Both the position numbers and the translations under genes were made by a program. DNA of 17,723 bases from Saprospiraceae bacterium UBA7328 (GTDB lineage Bacteria > Bacteroidota > Bacteroidia > Chitinophagales > Saprospiraceae): contig DKPS01000096.1 in the NCBI GenBank assembly GCA_002471345.1, positions 1 to 17,723 of the forward strand, given 5' to 3'. How positions within the stretch are numbered: the first letter of the stretch is position 1; every line of letters begins with the position of its first letter. Positions 1 through 7,429 of this stretch are shown here, piece after piece. The notes under the pieces are model-generated. The model made no database searches and had not been told where the DNA came from. It saw only the letters and a program-made list of their open reading frames with translations.

Positions 1-2572
1 GCATATTGTCATTTGTAATGTCTAATCCACTTGGCTGCATATTGATTGGGCATCCATATACTTCAATTTCCACTACTGCTAAAGACTGAAATCCATCCAT
101 CTGTAGTCTAATATATCTTGCGGATAAGTTCATGTCAAAAACGGCTTCAGCTGAAACCATTTCATAAGAAGTGACTGAGTCATCATTTTGAATATCTTCA
201 AGCCCTCTTCCTTCTAGCTCATTTTCAGAAACAAATACCAGGACAGGAGCTCTTGGAGTAGTCTTTAAAATCACATTTATTTTCTGTAAATCTGACAAAG
301 TGGTTAGATCAAGATCAAAATATGGTTCTCTAGAATAATTGGTTTGAGCATATCTTGATTTACTCAAGTTGCCATCAATTGCTCTATCAGCAGCGAAGGT
401 GAAAAATGTTGAAGATTGGCTTGTTATTCCCTCTCTTGCCATGTTTTCGGGTGCTACACAGCCAACTTCTTCTTCCTCATCATCTTCACTATTTTCATTA
501 TTATCATCAGAATTAGTGTTATCGTTAGTATTGTCAGTTTCTATTGGTGTTCCTTCACATGTACATCCATCTTCCTGAATGACATCATTTTCAGTATTTA
601 GATCATAGTCATTGCATGGAGATCCAACTGCCGATGGGACTAAAGGATTTTCATCGTCACAGTCATCTATGAAGCAGTACCCATCTCCGTCCAGATCTCC
701 ACCAGCATCATAGCATGCTATTGTTTCTCCTTCACATCCGCACCCACCATTGGTTACTTTGTCATTTTTTGTAGATGGGTCGTTGTCATTACAAGCTGTA
801 CCTGTAGTAGCAGGATAAAAAGCATCAAATGGTGCGCAGTCATCAGCATCGCATATACCGTCATTATCGCTATCTCCACCTTTATCTGCACATGGATCTA
901 TAGAAATAATTACATTCCCCCCTGCTGAAATTGCAGCGGCAGCGTCTATCAAGCCATGTCCTGTACGTGTATCAAACCCTGGAACTTCTACATCTTTTGC
1001 ACTATTTTTTAGTAGTGTGATGACCTCATTTCTTGTAAGATTGGGATGTGCGCTGAGCACTAAAGTTATTGCTCCAGTTGCAGCTGGTGTCGCGGCTGAC
1101 GTACCTCCAAAACCTGAGTGATAATTAGATCTAGAATATCCTGCTGCTCCTTCTCTATCTATAGTTCTTACTCCAAAGTAAGATCTTGATCCCGAACTGT
1201 TGAGGTCATTAGAAGGAGCCACAAAATCCAATTTTGGTCCATAATCACTATATATTGATTTATCACCTTGTGGGTTAATAGCTCCAATTGCGAGGACACT
1301 TTCTAAGCTTCCTGGATAAGTCACGCATTCATCACTATTTTGACCAAGTGGTCCTTCTTGTGCCCAGTTTCCTGAAGCAAAGGTTATGATACAACCTTTA
1401 CCATTTCTACCATGATCAGCTGCAAAATTTATTGCGGATGTCAATGCCGGGAATGGATTATTACTACACATGGCCCCTTTCCTTACTGTATATATTGGGG
1501 GATTGGTGGATTCTATTTCTACATCTTCATATATAAATCCCCACGAATTATTGATAACATCTGCTCCATTGTCTACAGCCCAATAAAAAGATTGCGCATA
1601 GTCAGAAAGAGAAGTGCCTTGTGCAAAAATGTTAACAGCTAAGAGATCGGCATTTGGAGATATTCCTTTGATGCCAAGGTCATTATGTTGAGCTAAAATT
1701 ATTCCCGCTACCGCCATTCCATGTTTGCCTGTATTGGAAGGAGTCCCATCACCATCATTAGCAGGAGTAAACCCTGCTTTTATAGTAGGAAGGTCTTCAT
1801 GAGGTTCTATTCCATCATCAATAACAGCGACAGTGATTCCAGACCCTTTTGTAATACTCCAAGCTGGAGTTACATTTAGATCAATTCCAGCTGTTGCTTT
1901 TTGACCATCTATATATTGACCATTATTCTTAAGTTGATATTGCTTAGCAAAAAGAGGGTCATTTGTGTGCTCAATCTTTACTAACATATTAGGTTGGGCA
2001 TATTCTATGATACTTAGATTTGACACTTCATGCATGAGGTCAAAACCATTTTTGATTCGATTCATTTTGATCACAAGTGCGCCATCTGGTTTTGTTTCTA
2101 TAATTGAGCCCTCTAACCTTGTAAGAAGAGCTTCTAAGTATTTTGGACTCACACTTGAATTGAATTTCACAATGAATTCATTTTTAAGTGTAGCCTTTAT
2201 TCTGCCATTTACTTTCATAGACGGAACTATCTCATGGATGTCTTTATAGTCTATATCCAGAAGTTTAGAAAGCTGAGGAGGTGTAAGTTGTGATATGTCC
2301 ACATTATCATATGCGTTCATATCTATGGAAATCATATTATCGGCTTTACTCATTCCTATGAAGCCTTTAGCTTTTGCTAAATGCATAGGTCCATAGTCTT
2401 GATCTGAACTCAAATAGACGTCAACTCTACTTAAGTCTGGCTGTAAGACATTTTCCTCTTCAGGTGAATAATAAGTCAAAAAAGACTCATCAGAGAACCA
2501 ATTTTGACCAAATGTCATGGTGCTAAATAATATGAAACACAGGGTTAATGGATGAAATAATCTTTTCATCAT
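1..2572 (-). CDS. Secreted subtilisin-like (S8) serine protease with Cys-rich repeats and discoidin-like domain; C-terminus outside window
   Basis: This is an exported subtilase, open from the ATG at 2572 to the left edge (857 codons seen, no stop). A second ATG follows directly at 2569. Residues 1-23 look like a signal peptide ending FGQ. Residues about 24-235 are a propeptide-like region. The catalytic domain spans about 236-550, with Asp252 (AVIDDG), His284 (KHGMAVAG), oxyanion Asn402 (SGNWA) and Ser492 (GGTSAATP), so the triad is complete. Two 55-residue six-Cys modules follow (561-615 and 620-674), then an Asn/Asp/Glu-rich linker (about 675-703). From about 704 there is a domain resembling F5/8 type C or fucolectin lectins (NMAREG..SQSST, ADRAIDGN, YFDLDL, RYIRLQ, VEIEVYG). 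In Bacteroidota such proteins usually end in a type IX secretion sorting domain, which would lie off-window; that is inference. A role in extracellular protein degradation, possibly glycan- or surface-bound, fits the domains. Confidence 0.93.
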   Translation of the reverse strand, partial: MMKRLFHPLTLCFILFSTMTFGQNWFSDESFLTYYSPEEENVLQPDLSRVDVYLSSDQDYGPMHLAKAKGFIGMSKADNMISIDMNAYDNVDISQLTPPQLSKLLDIDYKDIHEIVPSMKVNGRIKATLKNEFIVKFNSSVSPKYLEALLTRLEGSIIETKPDGALVIKMNRIKNGFDLMHEVSNLSIIEYAQPNMLVKIEHTNDPLFAKQYQLKNNGQYIDGQKATAGIDLNVTPAWSITKGSGITVAVIDDGIEPHEDLPTIKAGFTPANDGDGTPSNTGKHGMAVAGIILAQHNDLGIKGISPNADLLAVNIFAQGTSLSDYAQSFYWAVDNGADVINNSWGFIYEDVEIESTNPPIYTVRKGAMCSNNPFPALTSAINFAADHGRNGKGCIITFASGNWAQEGPLGQNSDECVTYPGSLESVLAIGAINPQGDKSIYSDYGPKLDFVAPSNDLNSSGSRSYFGVRTIDREGAAGYSRSNYHSGFGGTSAATPAATGAITLVLSAHPNLTRNEVITLLKNSAKDVEVPGFDTRTGHGLIDAAAAISAGGNVIISIDPCADKGGDSDNDGICDADDCAPFDAFYPATTGTACNDNDPSTKNDKVTNGGCGCEGETIACYDAGGDLDGDGYCFIDDCDDENPLVPSAVGSPCNDYDLNTENDVIQEDGCTCEGTPIETDNTNDNTNSDDNNENSEDDEEEEVGCVAPENMAREGITSQSSTFFTFAADRAIDGNLSKSRYAQTNYSREPYFDLDLTTLSDLQKINVILKTTPRAPVLVFVSENELEGRGLEDIQNDDSVTSYEMVSAEAVFDMNLSARYIRLQMDGFQSLAVVEIEVYGCPINMQPSGLDITNDNM
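551..715 (-). repeat. Six-Cys Ca-binding-like module 2 of the S8 protease
   Basis: This encodes protease residues 620-674. It has the same length and the same six Cys positions as module 1, with DLDGDGYCFIDDC, CNDYDLNTEND and GCTCEG in register. Four residues (ETIA) separate the two modules. It is followed by the acidic/Asn-rich linker. Confidence 0.8.
728..892 (-). repeat. Six-Cys Ca-binding-like module 1 of the S8 protease
   Basis: This encodes protease residues 561-615, a 55-residue module with Cys at module positions 1, 14, 19, 34, 51 and 53. It contains an acidic thrombospondin type 3-like loop (DSDNDGICDADDC) followed by CNDNDPSTKND and a GCGCEG ending. It aligns without gaps to module 2 at about 26 of 55 identical residues. 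Calcium binding and disulfides are inferred from the Asp and Cys pattern. Confidence 0.8.
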
Positions 2573-2909
2573 TCTCAGGGTATAATGGTTTTTTAAAACA
2601 ATTCTCGATGGGTGTGGTGCAATGACTTTGCCAGTTTACCTGATTGATTTTTTAAACCGGATTTATGCTAAGTAGCTTGCATTTATTCCTTTTGAGGTAG
2701 GTCTTCTATTAGGGAATAATTTAATGTGATTCGGATTGATTTTATTTTATATGTAATATTTGTTATATGTGTTTTTATTTGATTTACATCTAATTACAGG
2801 ATATTAGTTAGCCAAATTTTATACTCAGGAATATTTTGGCATCTTTGCTTGCTGCAGAATTGATTTCAAATAATTGAAAAGTAAATTATACGACAAATTA
2901 CTATAGATA
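2573..2909. other. Divergent gene-free region between protease gene and holA
   Basis: This 337-bp, very A+T-rich stretch must hold the promoters of both divergent genes. I found no convincing TAnnTTTG element on either strand. The nearest matches (TATTTTGG near 2832 and TAATATTTG near 2755) each miss the consensus. A short imperfect inverted repeat, GCCAAA at 2811-2816 and TTTGGC at 2835-2840, is present but too short to call. I see no tRNA, small ORF with good start context, or terminator in it. Confidence 0.5.
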
Positions 2910-3944
2910 TTGATATATAAGGACAGCATATCGATAATTAAGGAGCTTAAATCAGGACAGATAAGCCCAATCTATTTGCTTCATGGAGAGGAGGGTTTTC
3001 ATATTGATCAAGTATCAGATTATATAGAAAATTCTATTCTAAACGAAGGTGAAAAAGCATTTAATCAACAAATCATATATGGTCAAGATGCTCATATTGA
3101 TACCGTATTAGACTATGCGTTACAATTCCCTATGATGTCACAGTATAGGGTTCTCATTGTCAAGGAGGCACAGAAAATGAACATGAAAGGTGAAGATGGA
3201 GGAGACAGTGATAAATTATTAAACTATATAAAAAATCCTGCAACATCAACTATACTTGTTATTGGTCATAAGGGAAAAAAGGTTGACGGAAGATCCAAAT
3301 GGATAAAAGCCTTGAAGGAAAAACATATCATATTGGAATCGAACCCGATCAGAGACTATCAAGTAAAGCCATGGGTGGAGAAATATCTAAAGGGTAAAGG
3401 ATATGATATAGAAACTAGAGCAGCTGATCTTGTTGCAGAATATTTGGGTACAGATCTCAGCAAAGTTTCAAATGAATTAGACAAACTAATAGTCAATCTT
3501 TCATCTTCCCAAAAAATAACTCTTAAAGAAGTAGATCAAAACATTGGAATTAGCAAGGATTACAATGTATTTGAACTGCAAGAAGCGCTCATTACCAAAG
3601 ATGCTAAAAAAGCGGGAAGGATAGTTTCTAATTTTCAGGCTAATATGAAGAAGCAACCTATGGAAATGGTTTTGGGATCGCTATTTTCTTTTTATCAGAG
3701 ACTTTATATCGTCCATCAAAACCTTTCTCAAAGTGATGCATTTTTGACTAAAAATGCTGGTATAAATCCTTATTTTCTTCAAAAATCTAAGACTCAGGCA
3801 AAATCTCTTTCTACTAGAGGATTTCAATATGCATTTAAAATTTTAAGCGATTATGATGGTAGAACAAAGGGATATCTAAATAGAAGCACAACCCGAGAAG
3901 AATTGCTAAAAGAAATGGTGGGTAAGTTGATGATGATCCGTTAG
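2910..3944 (+). CDS. holA: DNA polymerase III subunit delta
   Basis: HolA is the delta subunit of the clamp loader, which opens the beta sliding clamp during replication. The 344-residue length fits the family. The N-terminus (ISPIYLLHGEE, residues 18-28) is the degenerate P-loop-region signature of delta. Later blocks such as ILVIGHKGKKVDGRSKW, AADLVAEYLGTDLSKVSNELDKL and NVFELQEAL correspond to the AAA+ and C-terminal collar regions. The start is TTG at 2910. An in-frame TAG at 2904-2906 leaves no room for an upstream start, and the next in-frame ATG lies deep inside the conserved region, so TTG is the best choice. It ends 22 bp from the mnmA stop, tail to tail. Confidence 0.92.
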   Translation: MIYKDSISIIKELKSGQISPIYLLHGEEGFHIDQVSDYIENSILNEGEKAFNQQIIYGQDAHIDTVLDYALQFPMMSQYRVLIVKEAQKMNMKGEDGGDSDKLLNYIKNPATSTILVIGHKGKKVDGRSKWIKALKEKHIILESNPIRDYQVKPWVEKYLKGKGYDIETRAADLVAEYLGTDLSKVSNELDKLIVNLSSSQKITLKEVDQNIGISKDYNVFELQEALITKDAKKAGRIVSNFQANMKKQPMEMVLGSLFSFYQRLYIVHQNLSQSDAFLTKNAGINPYFLQKSKTQAKSLSTRGFQYAFKILSDYDGRTKGYLNRSTTREELLKEMVGKLMMIR

Positions 3945-3966
3945 GTGATTATTCTAAAATCTGCCA

Positions 3967-5067
3967 TTAAAACCCTCCAACTTGAATAATCCCTCCACCT
4001 AAAACATCGTCTCCTTCATAAAATACAGCTGACTGACCTGGAGCAATTCCTCTTACATTGGCAAGAAAATCCACTCTCATAGTATCTGAAGTAGCATTGC
4101 TAATATTGGCCAAAGTGCCGGAGTCAAGATATCTCACCATAACTTTAGACTCCATACCATCGGTGATGTGTTCATATTTTTGCAAATTAATTTTGCCCAC
4201 ATTCATACCATTTCGAAGAAGATCGTCTACTTCACCTAATACAACTGTGTTAGAATCTGGTAGTATTTCTGTGACATATTTAGGAGTAATAAATCCTCCA
4301 CCAAGTCCTTTTCTTTGGCCAATTGTATAAAAAGGATATCCATTATGGCTGCCAAGATCATTTCCATGCTTGTCAATGAACTTTCCTCCTTTTACTTGTT
4401 CTTCGAGCCCTTCTACTCTTCTTTTAAGGAATCCTCTATAATCATTATCTGGCACAAAACAGATTTCATAACTTTCTCCTTTTTTACTTAGATCATCATA
4501 TCCTCTCTCAAAGCACATGAGCCTTACTTCATCTTTGGTAAGTCCACCTAAAGGAAACTTACTGCGCATAAGGCACTCTTGGCTTAGCCCCCAAAGCACA
4601 TAAGACTGGTCTTTCTTTTCGTCTTTTGCCTTCTTAATAAATAACCGATCATTGTGGGTCCCAATCTTAGCATAATGGCCCGTAGCGATAAATTCGCAAT
4701 CCATTGCATCAGCTCTTTTTAAGAGTGACGACCATTTTATATGTGTATTACATAATATGCATGGGTTAGGTGTGCGTCCAGCAATATACTCATCTACAAA
4801 ATTGTCAATTACGTAGTCCCCAAATTCCTCTCTTATATCTACGATAAAATGGTGAAATCCCATGTCGACGGAAACTCGCCTTGCATCATTAATTGAATCT
4901 AGGCTACAGCATCCAGTTTCTTTTGATGAACCTCCTGAAGAAGCATAGTCCCAAGTTTTCATGGTAATTCCCACAACTTCGTATCCTTCTTCATGTAGCA
5001 TCATAGCAGTGACAGTACTGTCTATACCACCACTCATAGCCACTAATATTTTACCGTGTTTACTCAT
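3967..5067 (-). CDS. mnmA: tRNA-specific 2-thiouridylase MnmA
   Basis: MnmA makes 2-thiouridine at wobble position 34 of tRNAs for Lys, Glu and Gln, using ATP to adenylate the base and sulfur from a relay. Visible motifs, numbered from the longer TTG-started form, are: the PP-loop SGGIDS at 16-21; TPNPCILCN with catalytic Cys107; GHYAKI at about 134-139; YEICFVPD with the second catalytic Cys207; and GQRKGLGG. I chose ATG at 5067 (MSKHGK..., 366 residues). The reading frame can be extended to a TTG at 5079 (adding MSSV), but that adds nothing conserved. A sequence CAAATTTA at 5077-5084, reading TAAATTTG on this strand, fits the Bacteroidota -7 consensus, and if used it would also exclude the TTG start. 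The gene is divergent from the M48 protease gene. Confidence 0.96.
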   Translation of the reverse strand: MSKHGKILVAMSGGIDSTVTAMMLHEEGYEVVGITMKTWDYASSGGSSKETGCCSLDSINDARRVSVDMGFHHFIVDIREEFGDYVIDNFVDEYIAGRTPNPCILCNTHIKWSSLLKRADAMDCEFIATGHYAKIGTHNDRLFIKKAKDEKKDQSYVLWGLSQECLMRSKFPLGGLTKDEVRLMCFERGYDDLSKKGESYEICFVPDNDYRGFLKRRVEGLEEQVKGGKFIDKHGNDLGSHNGYPFYTIGQRKGLGGGFITPKYVTEILPDSNTVVLGEVDDLLRNGMNVGKINLQKYEHITDGMESKVMVRYLDSGTLANISNATSDTMRVDFLANVRGIAPGQSAVFYEGDDVLGGGIIQVGGF

Positions 5068-5172
5068 AACTGATGACAAATTTATTCATATCTGTGATGA
5101 CTTGCATTCAATAATTAACCCCTACAACCGAAAATCATCAAATGTTAAAGACTATAAGAAAGTTTTAACCAC

Positions 5173-5203
5173 TTTGATCATAAAAAGATCAGTCTTACTT
5201 TTA
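5173..5203 (+). promoter_or_regulatory. Candidate Bacteroidota-type promoter for the M48 protease gene
   Basis: TTTG at 5173-5176 and TACTTTTA at 5196-5203 are separated by 19 bp, close to the TTTG / TAnnTTTG arrangement used by the primary Bacteroidota sigma factor. The -7 element differs from consensus only at its last base. Transcription would start about 5210, some 20 bp before the ATG. A small inverted repeat, TGATC (5175-5179) and GATCA (5187-5191), overlaps the -33 element and spacer. Confidence 0.42.
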
Positions 5204-5228
5204 ATTCATTCTAATTAACAACTGAGAT

Positions 5229-6713
5229 ATGAGACAAATGAAAATAAGAATCACCTTCATAGCCATTTTGGGCTTACTGTTCAGTTCTTGTTCTGTAAAT
5301 CCTGTAACTGGAAAGAAGGAGATAATGCTAGTATCTGAATCCCAAGAACTAGCCATGGGAGCAAATGCTGATCCTGGCATAATAGCGAGTATGGGACTTT
5401 ATGAAGACGAAAAATTGCAGGCTTTCATAAATGAGAAAGGAAAAGAAATGGGAGCCATAAGCCATAGGCCACAATTGGATTACAAGTTCAGAATACTAGA
5501 TTCACCAGTTATTAATGCATTTGCAGTACCAGGTGGTTATGTATACTTTACAAGAGGAATAATGGCACATTTCAATAATGAAGCTGAATTTGCTGGTGTG
5601 TTAGGACATGAGATTGGTCATATCACAGCAAGGCACTCAGCGGCACAAATGAGTCAGCAGCAGCTCTTAGGAATAGGTGCAATAGCAGGTGCTGTAGCAT
5701 TCGAAGGGATAAGAAATAATTTTGATCAGATCCAACAGGGAATGGGGCTTCTTTTTTTAAAATTTGGAAGAGATGATGAAAGTCAATCGGATATGCTAGG
5801 TGTAGATTATAGTACTCAGGTAGGGTATGATGCACATGAGATGGCTAATTTCTTTGGAGTCTTGAAACGTATGCAGTTGCAAAGTGGTCAAGAAATACCC
5901 ACATTTTTAAGTACTCATCCAGATCCAGGGGATCGGTTTAATAAAGTACATCAAATGGCAGGAGAGCAGCAAGCAACCAGAGAATCAAATATGCCACTTA
6001 AAATAGGTAGGAATGAATATTTAAAAATGATAGATGGAATCATCTATGGTGAAGATCCAAGACAAGGATATGTAGAAAATAATGTGTTTTTTCACCCCGT
6101 ATTGAAGTTTTTATTCCCCGTTCCACAGAGTTGGAAGCTCGTGAATAGTCCGCAGATGGTACAAATGGGTGATGAGCAAGGAAAAGCGATAATAATGTTT
6201 ACTCTTTCTTCGAAGAATACGCTACAAGAGGCTGCTCAAGAAGCAATTGAGCAATATAGTCTTAGTGTTGTAGAATCTGGAGATAGGAGAGTAAATGGGA
6301 ATAGCGCAATGGCTATGATATCTGTGATTAAGCAAGAGCAACAGCAAGGGACTACTCAACCGCAAGAACAAGAAGCAATTAGGGCATTGTCATATTTTAT
6401 TCTATACGGTGGTCAGATCTATCATTTCATGGGACTGTCTCGAGAAAATGATTTCAACACTTATTTTAAAACCCTTCAATCTCCAATGGAAGGCTTTCAG
6501 ATGCTTTCTGACCCATCAAAAATAAATGTAGCTCCAGATAGAGTTAGAGTGGTAAATATACCTCGAGAAGGAACATTACAATCTATCCTTCAGACCAACG
6601 GGGTATATGTGAAAGATGAACAAGAGAAAACGGCTTTACTCAATAATATGGAACTTCAAGATATTCTAAAACCAGGTGATCTGATAAAAGTAATTGAGAA
6701 AGGAAAAAGATAG
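5229..6713 (+). CDS. M48-family zinc metalloprotease, lipoprotein
   Basis: This is a periplasmic or membrane-anchored zinc endopeptidase of family M48 (BepA/LoiP-like), of the sort that clears misfolded outer-membrane proteins. The signal peptide ends in a lipobox (LLFSSC, Cys21). The zinc site is complete: His127-Glu128-x-x-His131 in LGHEIGHITARH, and Glu184 in DESQSDMLGVDY as third ligand. NAFAVPGGYVYFTRG at about 96-110 is the conserved strand before the active site. No TPR repeats follow, unlike BepA. Instead there is a domain of about 230 residues ending in a LysM-like stretch (VRVVNIPREGTLQSIL...LKPGDLIKVIE). The ATG at 5229 gives the leader MRQMKIR; the ATG at 5238 is equally possible. 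A terminator follows. Confidence 0.93.
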   Translation: MRQMKIRITFIAILGLLFSSCSVNPVTGKKEIMLVSESQELAMGANADPGIIASMGLYEDEKLQAFINEKGKEMGAISHRPQLDYKFRILDSPVINAFAVPGGYVYFTRGIMAHFNNEAEFAGVLGHEIGHITARHSAAQMSQQQLLGIGAIAGAVAFEGIRNNFDQIQQGMGLLFLKFGRDDESQSDMLGVDYSTQVGYDAHEMANFFGVLKRMQLQSGQEIPTFLSTHPDPGDRFNKVHQMAGEQQATRESNMPLKIGRNEYLKMIDGIIYGEDPRQGYVENNVFFHPVLKFLFPVPQSWKLVNSPQMVQMGDEQGKAIIMFTLSSKNTLQEAAQEAIEQYSLSVVESGDRRVNGNSAMAMISVIKQEQQQGTTQPQEQEAIRALSYFILYGGQIYHFMGLSRENDFNTYFKTLQSPMEGFQMLSDPSKINVAPDRVRVVNIPREGTLQSILQTNGVYVKDEQEKTALLNNMELQDILKPGDLIKVIEKGKR

Positions 6714-6737
6714 AATTAATACAGAATAGAAGTCATT

Positions 6738-6767
6738 AAAAGAGTTCCTTGAAGAGCTCTTTTTTTG
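6738..6767 (+). terminator. Rho-independent terminator after the M48 protease gene
   Basis: AAAAGAGTTC (6738-6747) pairs with GAGCTCTTTT (6754-6763), allowing one G-U pair, around a 6-nt loop. The right arm runs into seven T residues (6760-6766). It lies 24 bp past the protease stop. The A-rich left flank means it may also act weakly on the convergent folK transcript. Confidence 0.75.
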
Positions 6768-6783
6768 TTTAGAGCAATTATGT

Positions 6784-7266
6784 TTATTCTCCTACTTTTC
6801 CAACATTTATTTCTATAAAATTCTCATAGTGATCTGAAATTGTCTTGTTGGAACTTGGATCTATAAACTCAGGAGCAATATCCAATAATGGTTTCAATAC
6901 AAATCCTCTATTAGCAAAATGAGGGTGTGGAAGATTTAATATCGAACTTTGGAGAATCAGATTATCGTAAAATATAATATCCACATCAATTTCTCTTGGC
7001 CCCCACTTTTCAATTCTTTTTCTGCCTAAAGCGGATTCTAGATTGTGGATTTCATGCAAAATTTTGAAAGGAGATATATTAGACTCGACGATTGTAGCAC
7101 TATTCAAAAAAGAGTTTTGCTCTACCATTCCCCATGCTTTTGTTTCGTATAATGACGACCTATTTTTTATGTTACCGATTTCTTTCTCAATAATATTATA
7201 GGCTGACTGGATGTGGTGATGTCTATCACCTTTGTTACTACCTAAATGAAGAATAACAGTAGCCAT
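6784..7266 (-). CDS. folK: 2-amino-4-hydroxy-6-hydroxymethyldihydropteridine pyrophosphokinase
   Basis: HPPK transfers pyrophosphate from ATP to 6-hydroxymethyl-7,8-dihydropterin, the step before dihydropteroate synthase in folate synthesis. The cytoplasmic protein has 160 residues, the normal single-domain length. Signature motifs are LGSNKGDR (8-15), QNSFLNSA (50-57) and WGPREIDVDIIFYD (88-101), with Asp94 and Asp96 as the expected magnesium ligands. HPHFANRGFVLKPL (114-127) is the usual C-terminal block. The start is the ATG at 7266. It stands alone: the upstream symporter gene on the same strand is terminated before it, so it probably has its own promoter in 7267-7340. I could not identify that promoter. 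Confidence 0.96.
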   Translation of the reverse strand: MATVILHLGSNKGDRHHHIQSAYNIIEKEIGNIKNRSSLYETKAWGMVEQNSFLNSATIVESNISPFKILHEIHNLESALGRKRIEKWGPREIDVDIIFYDNLILQSSILNLPHPHFANRGFVLKPLLDIAPEFIDPSSNKTISDHYENFIEINVGKVGE

Positions 7267-7340
7267 GGAGTGTTAAATATTTGAAAAAGAGTACGCTTAG
7301 AATAGAGAAGATGAAAGTGGATTACGTTGAAAATAGGCAT

Positions 7341-7398
7341 AAAAAAAGGAAAAAGGGTAGTAAAATTCAGCATAGAACCTCATTCACCCCCTTTTTCC
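7341..7398 (-). terminator. Rho-independent terminator after the symporter gene
   Basis: Read on the minus strand, GGAAAAAGGG (7398-7389) pairs perfectly over 10 bp with CCCTTTTTCC (7357-7348), followed directly by seven T residues (7347-7341). The loop is long, 31 nt. It begins about 32 bp past the symporter stop and isolates folK from symporter read-through. Confidence 0.68.
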
Positions 7399-7429
7399 AT
7401 CCCTAAATAATCAACTTCTTCGGGTTATC

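Noticed and set aside
369..601. Overlapping forward ORFs with Ser/Phe-rich products
   Set aside because: They are antisense to the acidic Asn/Asp/Glu linker of the S8 protease, whose repetitive codons open the other strand. No start context or family match.
1965..2249. 94-codon forward ORF
   Set aside because: Lies wholly antisense to the propeptide region of the protease gene, with no recognisable domain.
2811..2840. Inverted repeat GCCAAA ... TTTGGC upstream of holA
   Set aside because: Six paired bases around an 18-nt A+T-rich loop are expected by chance in such sequence. No T-run follows.
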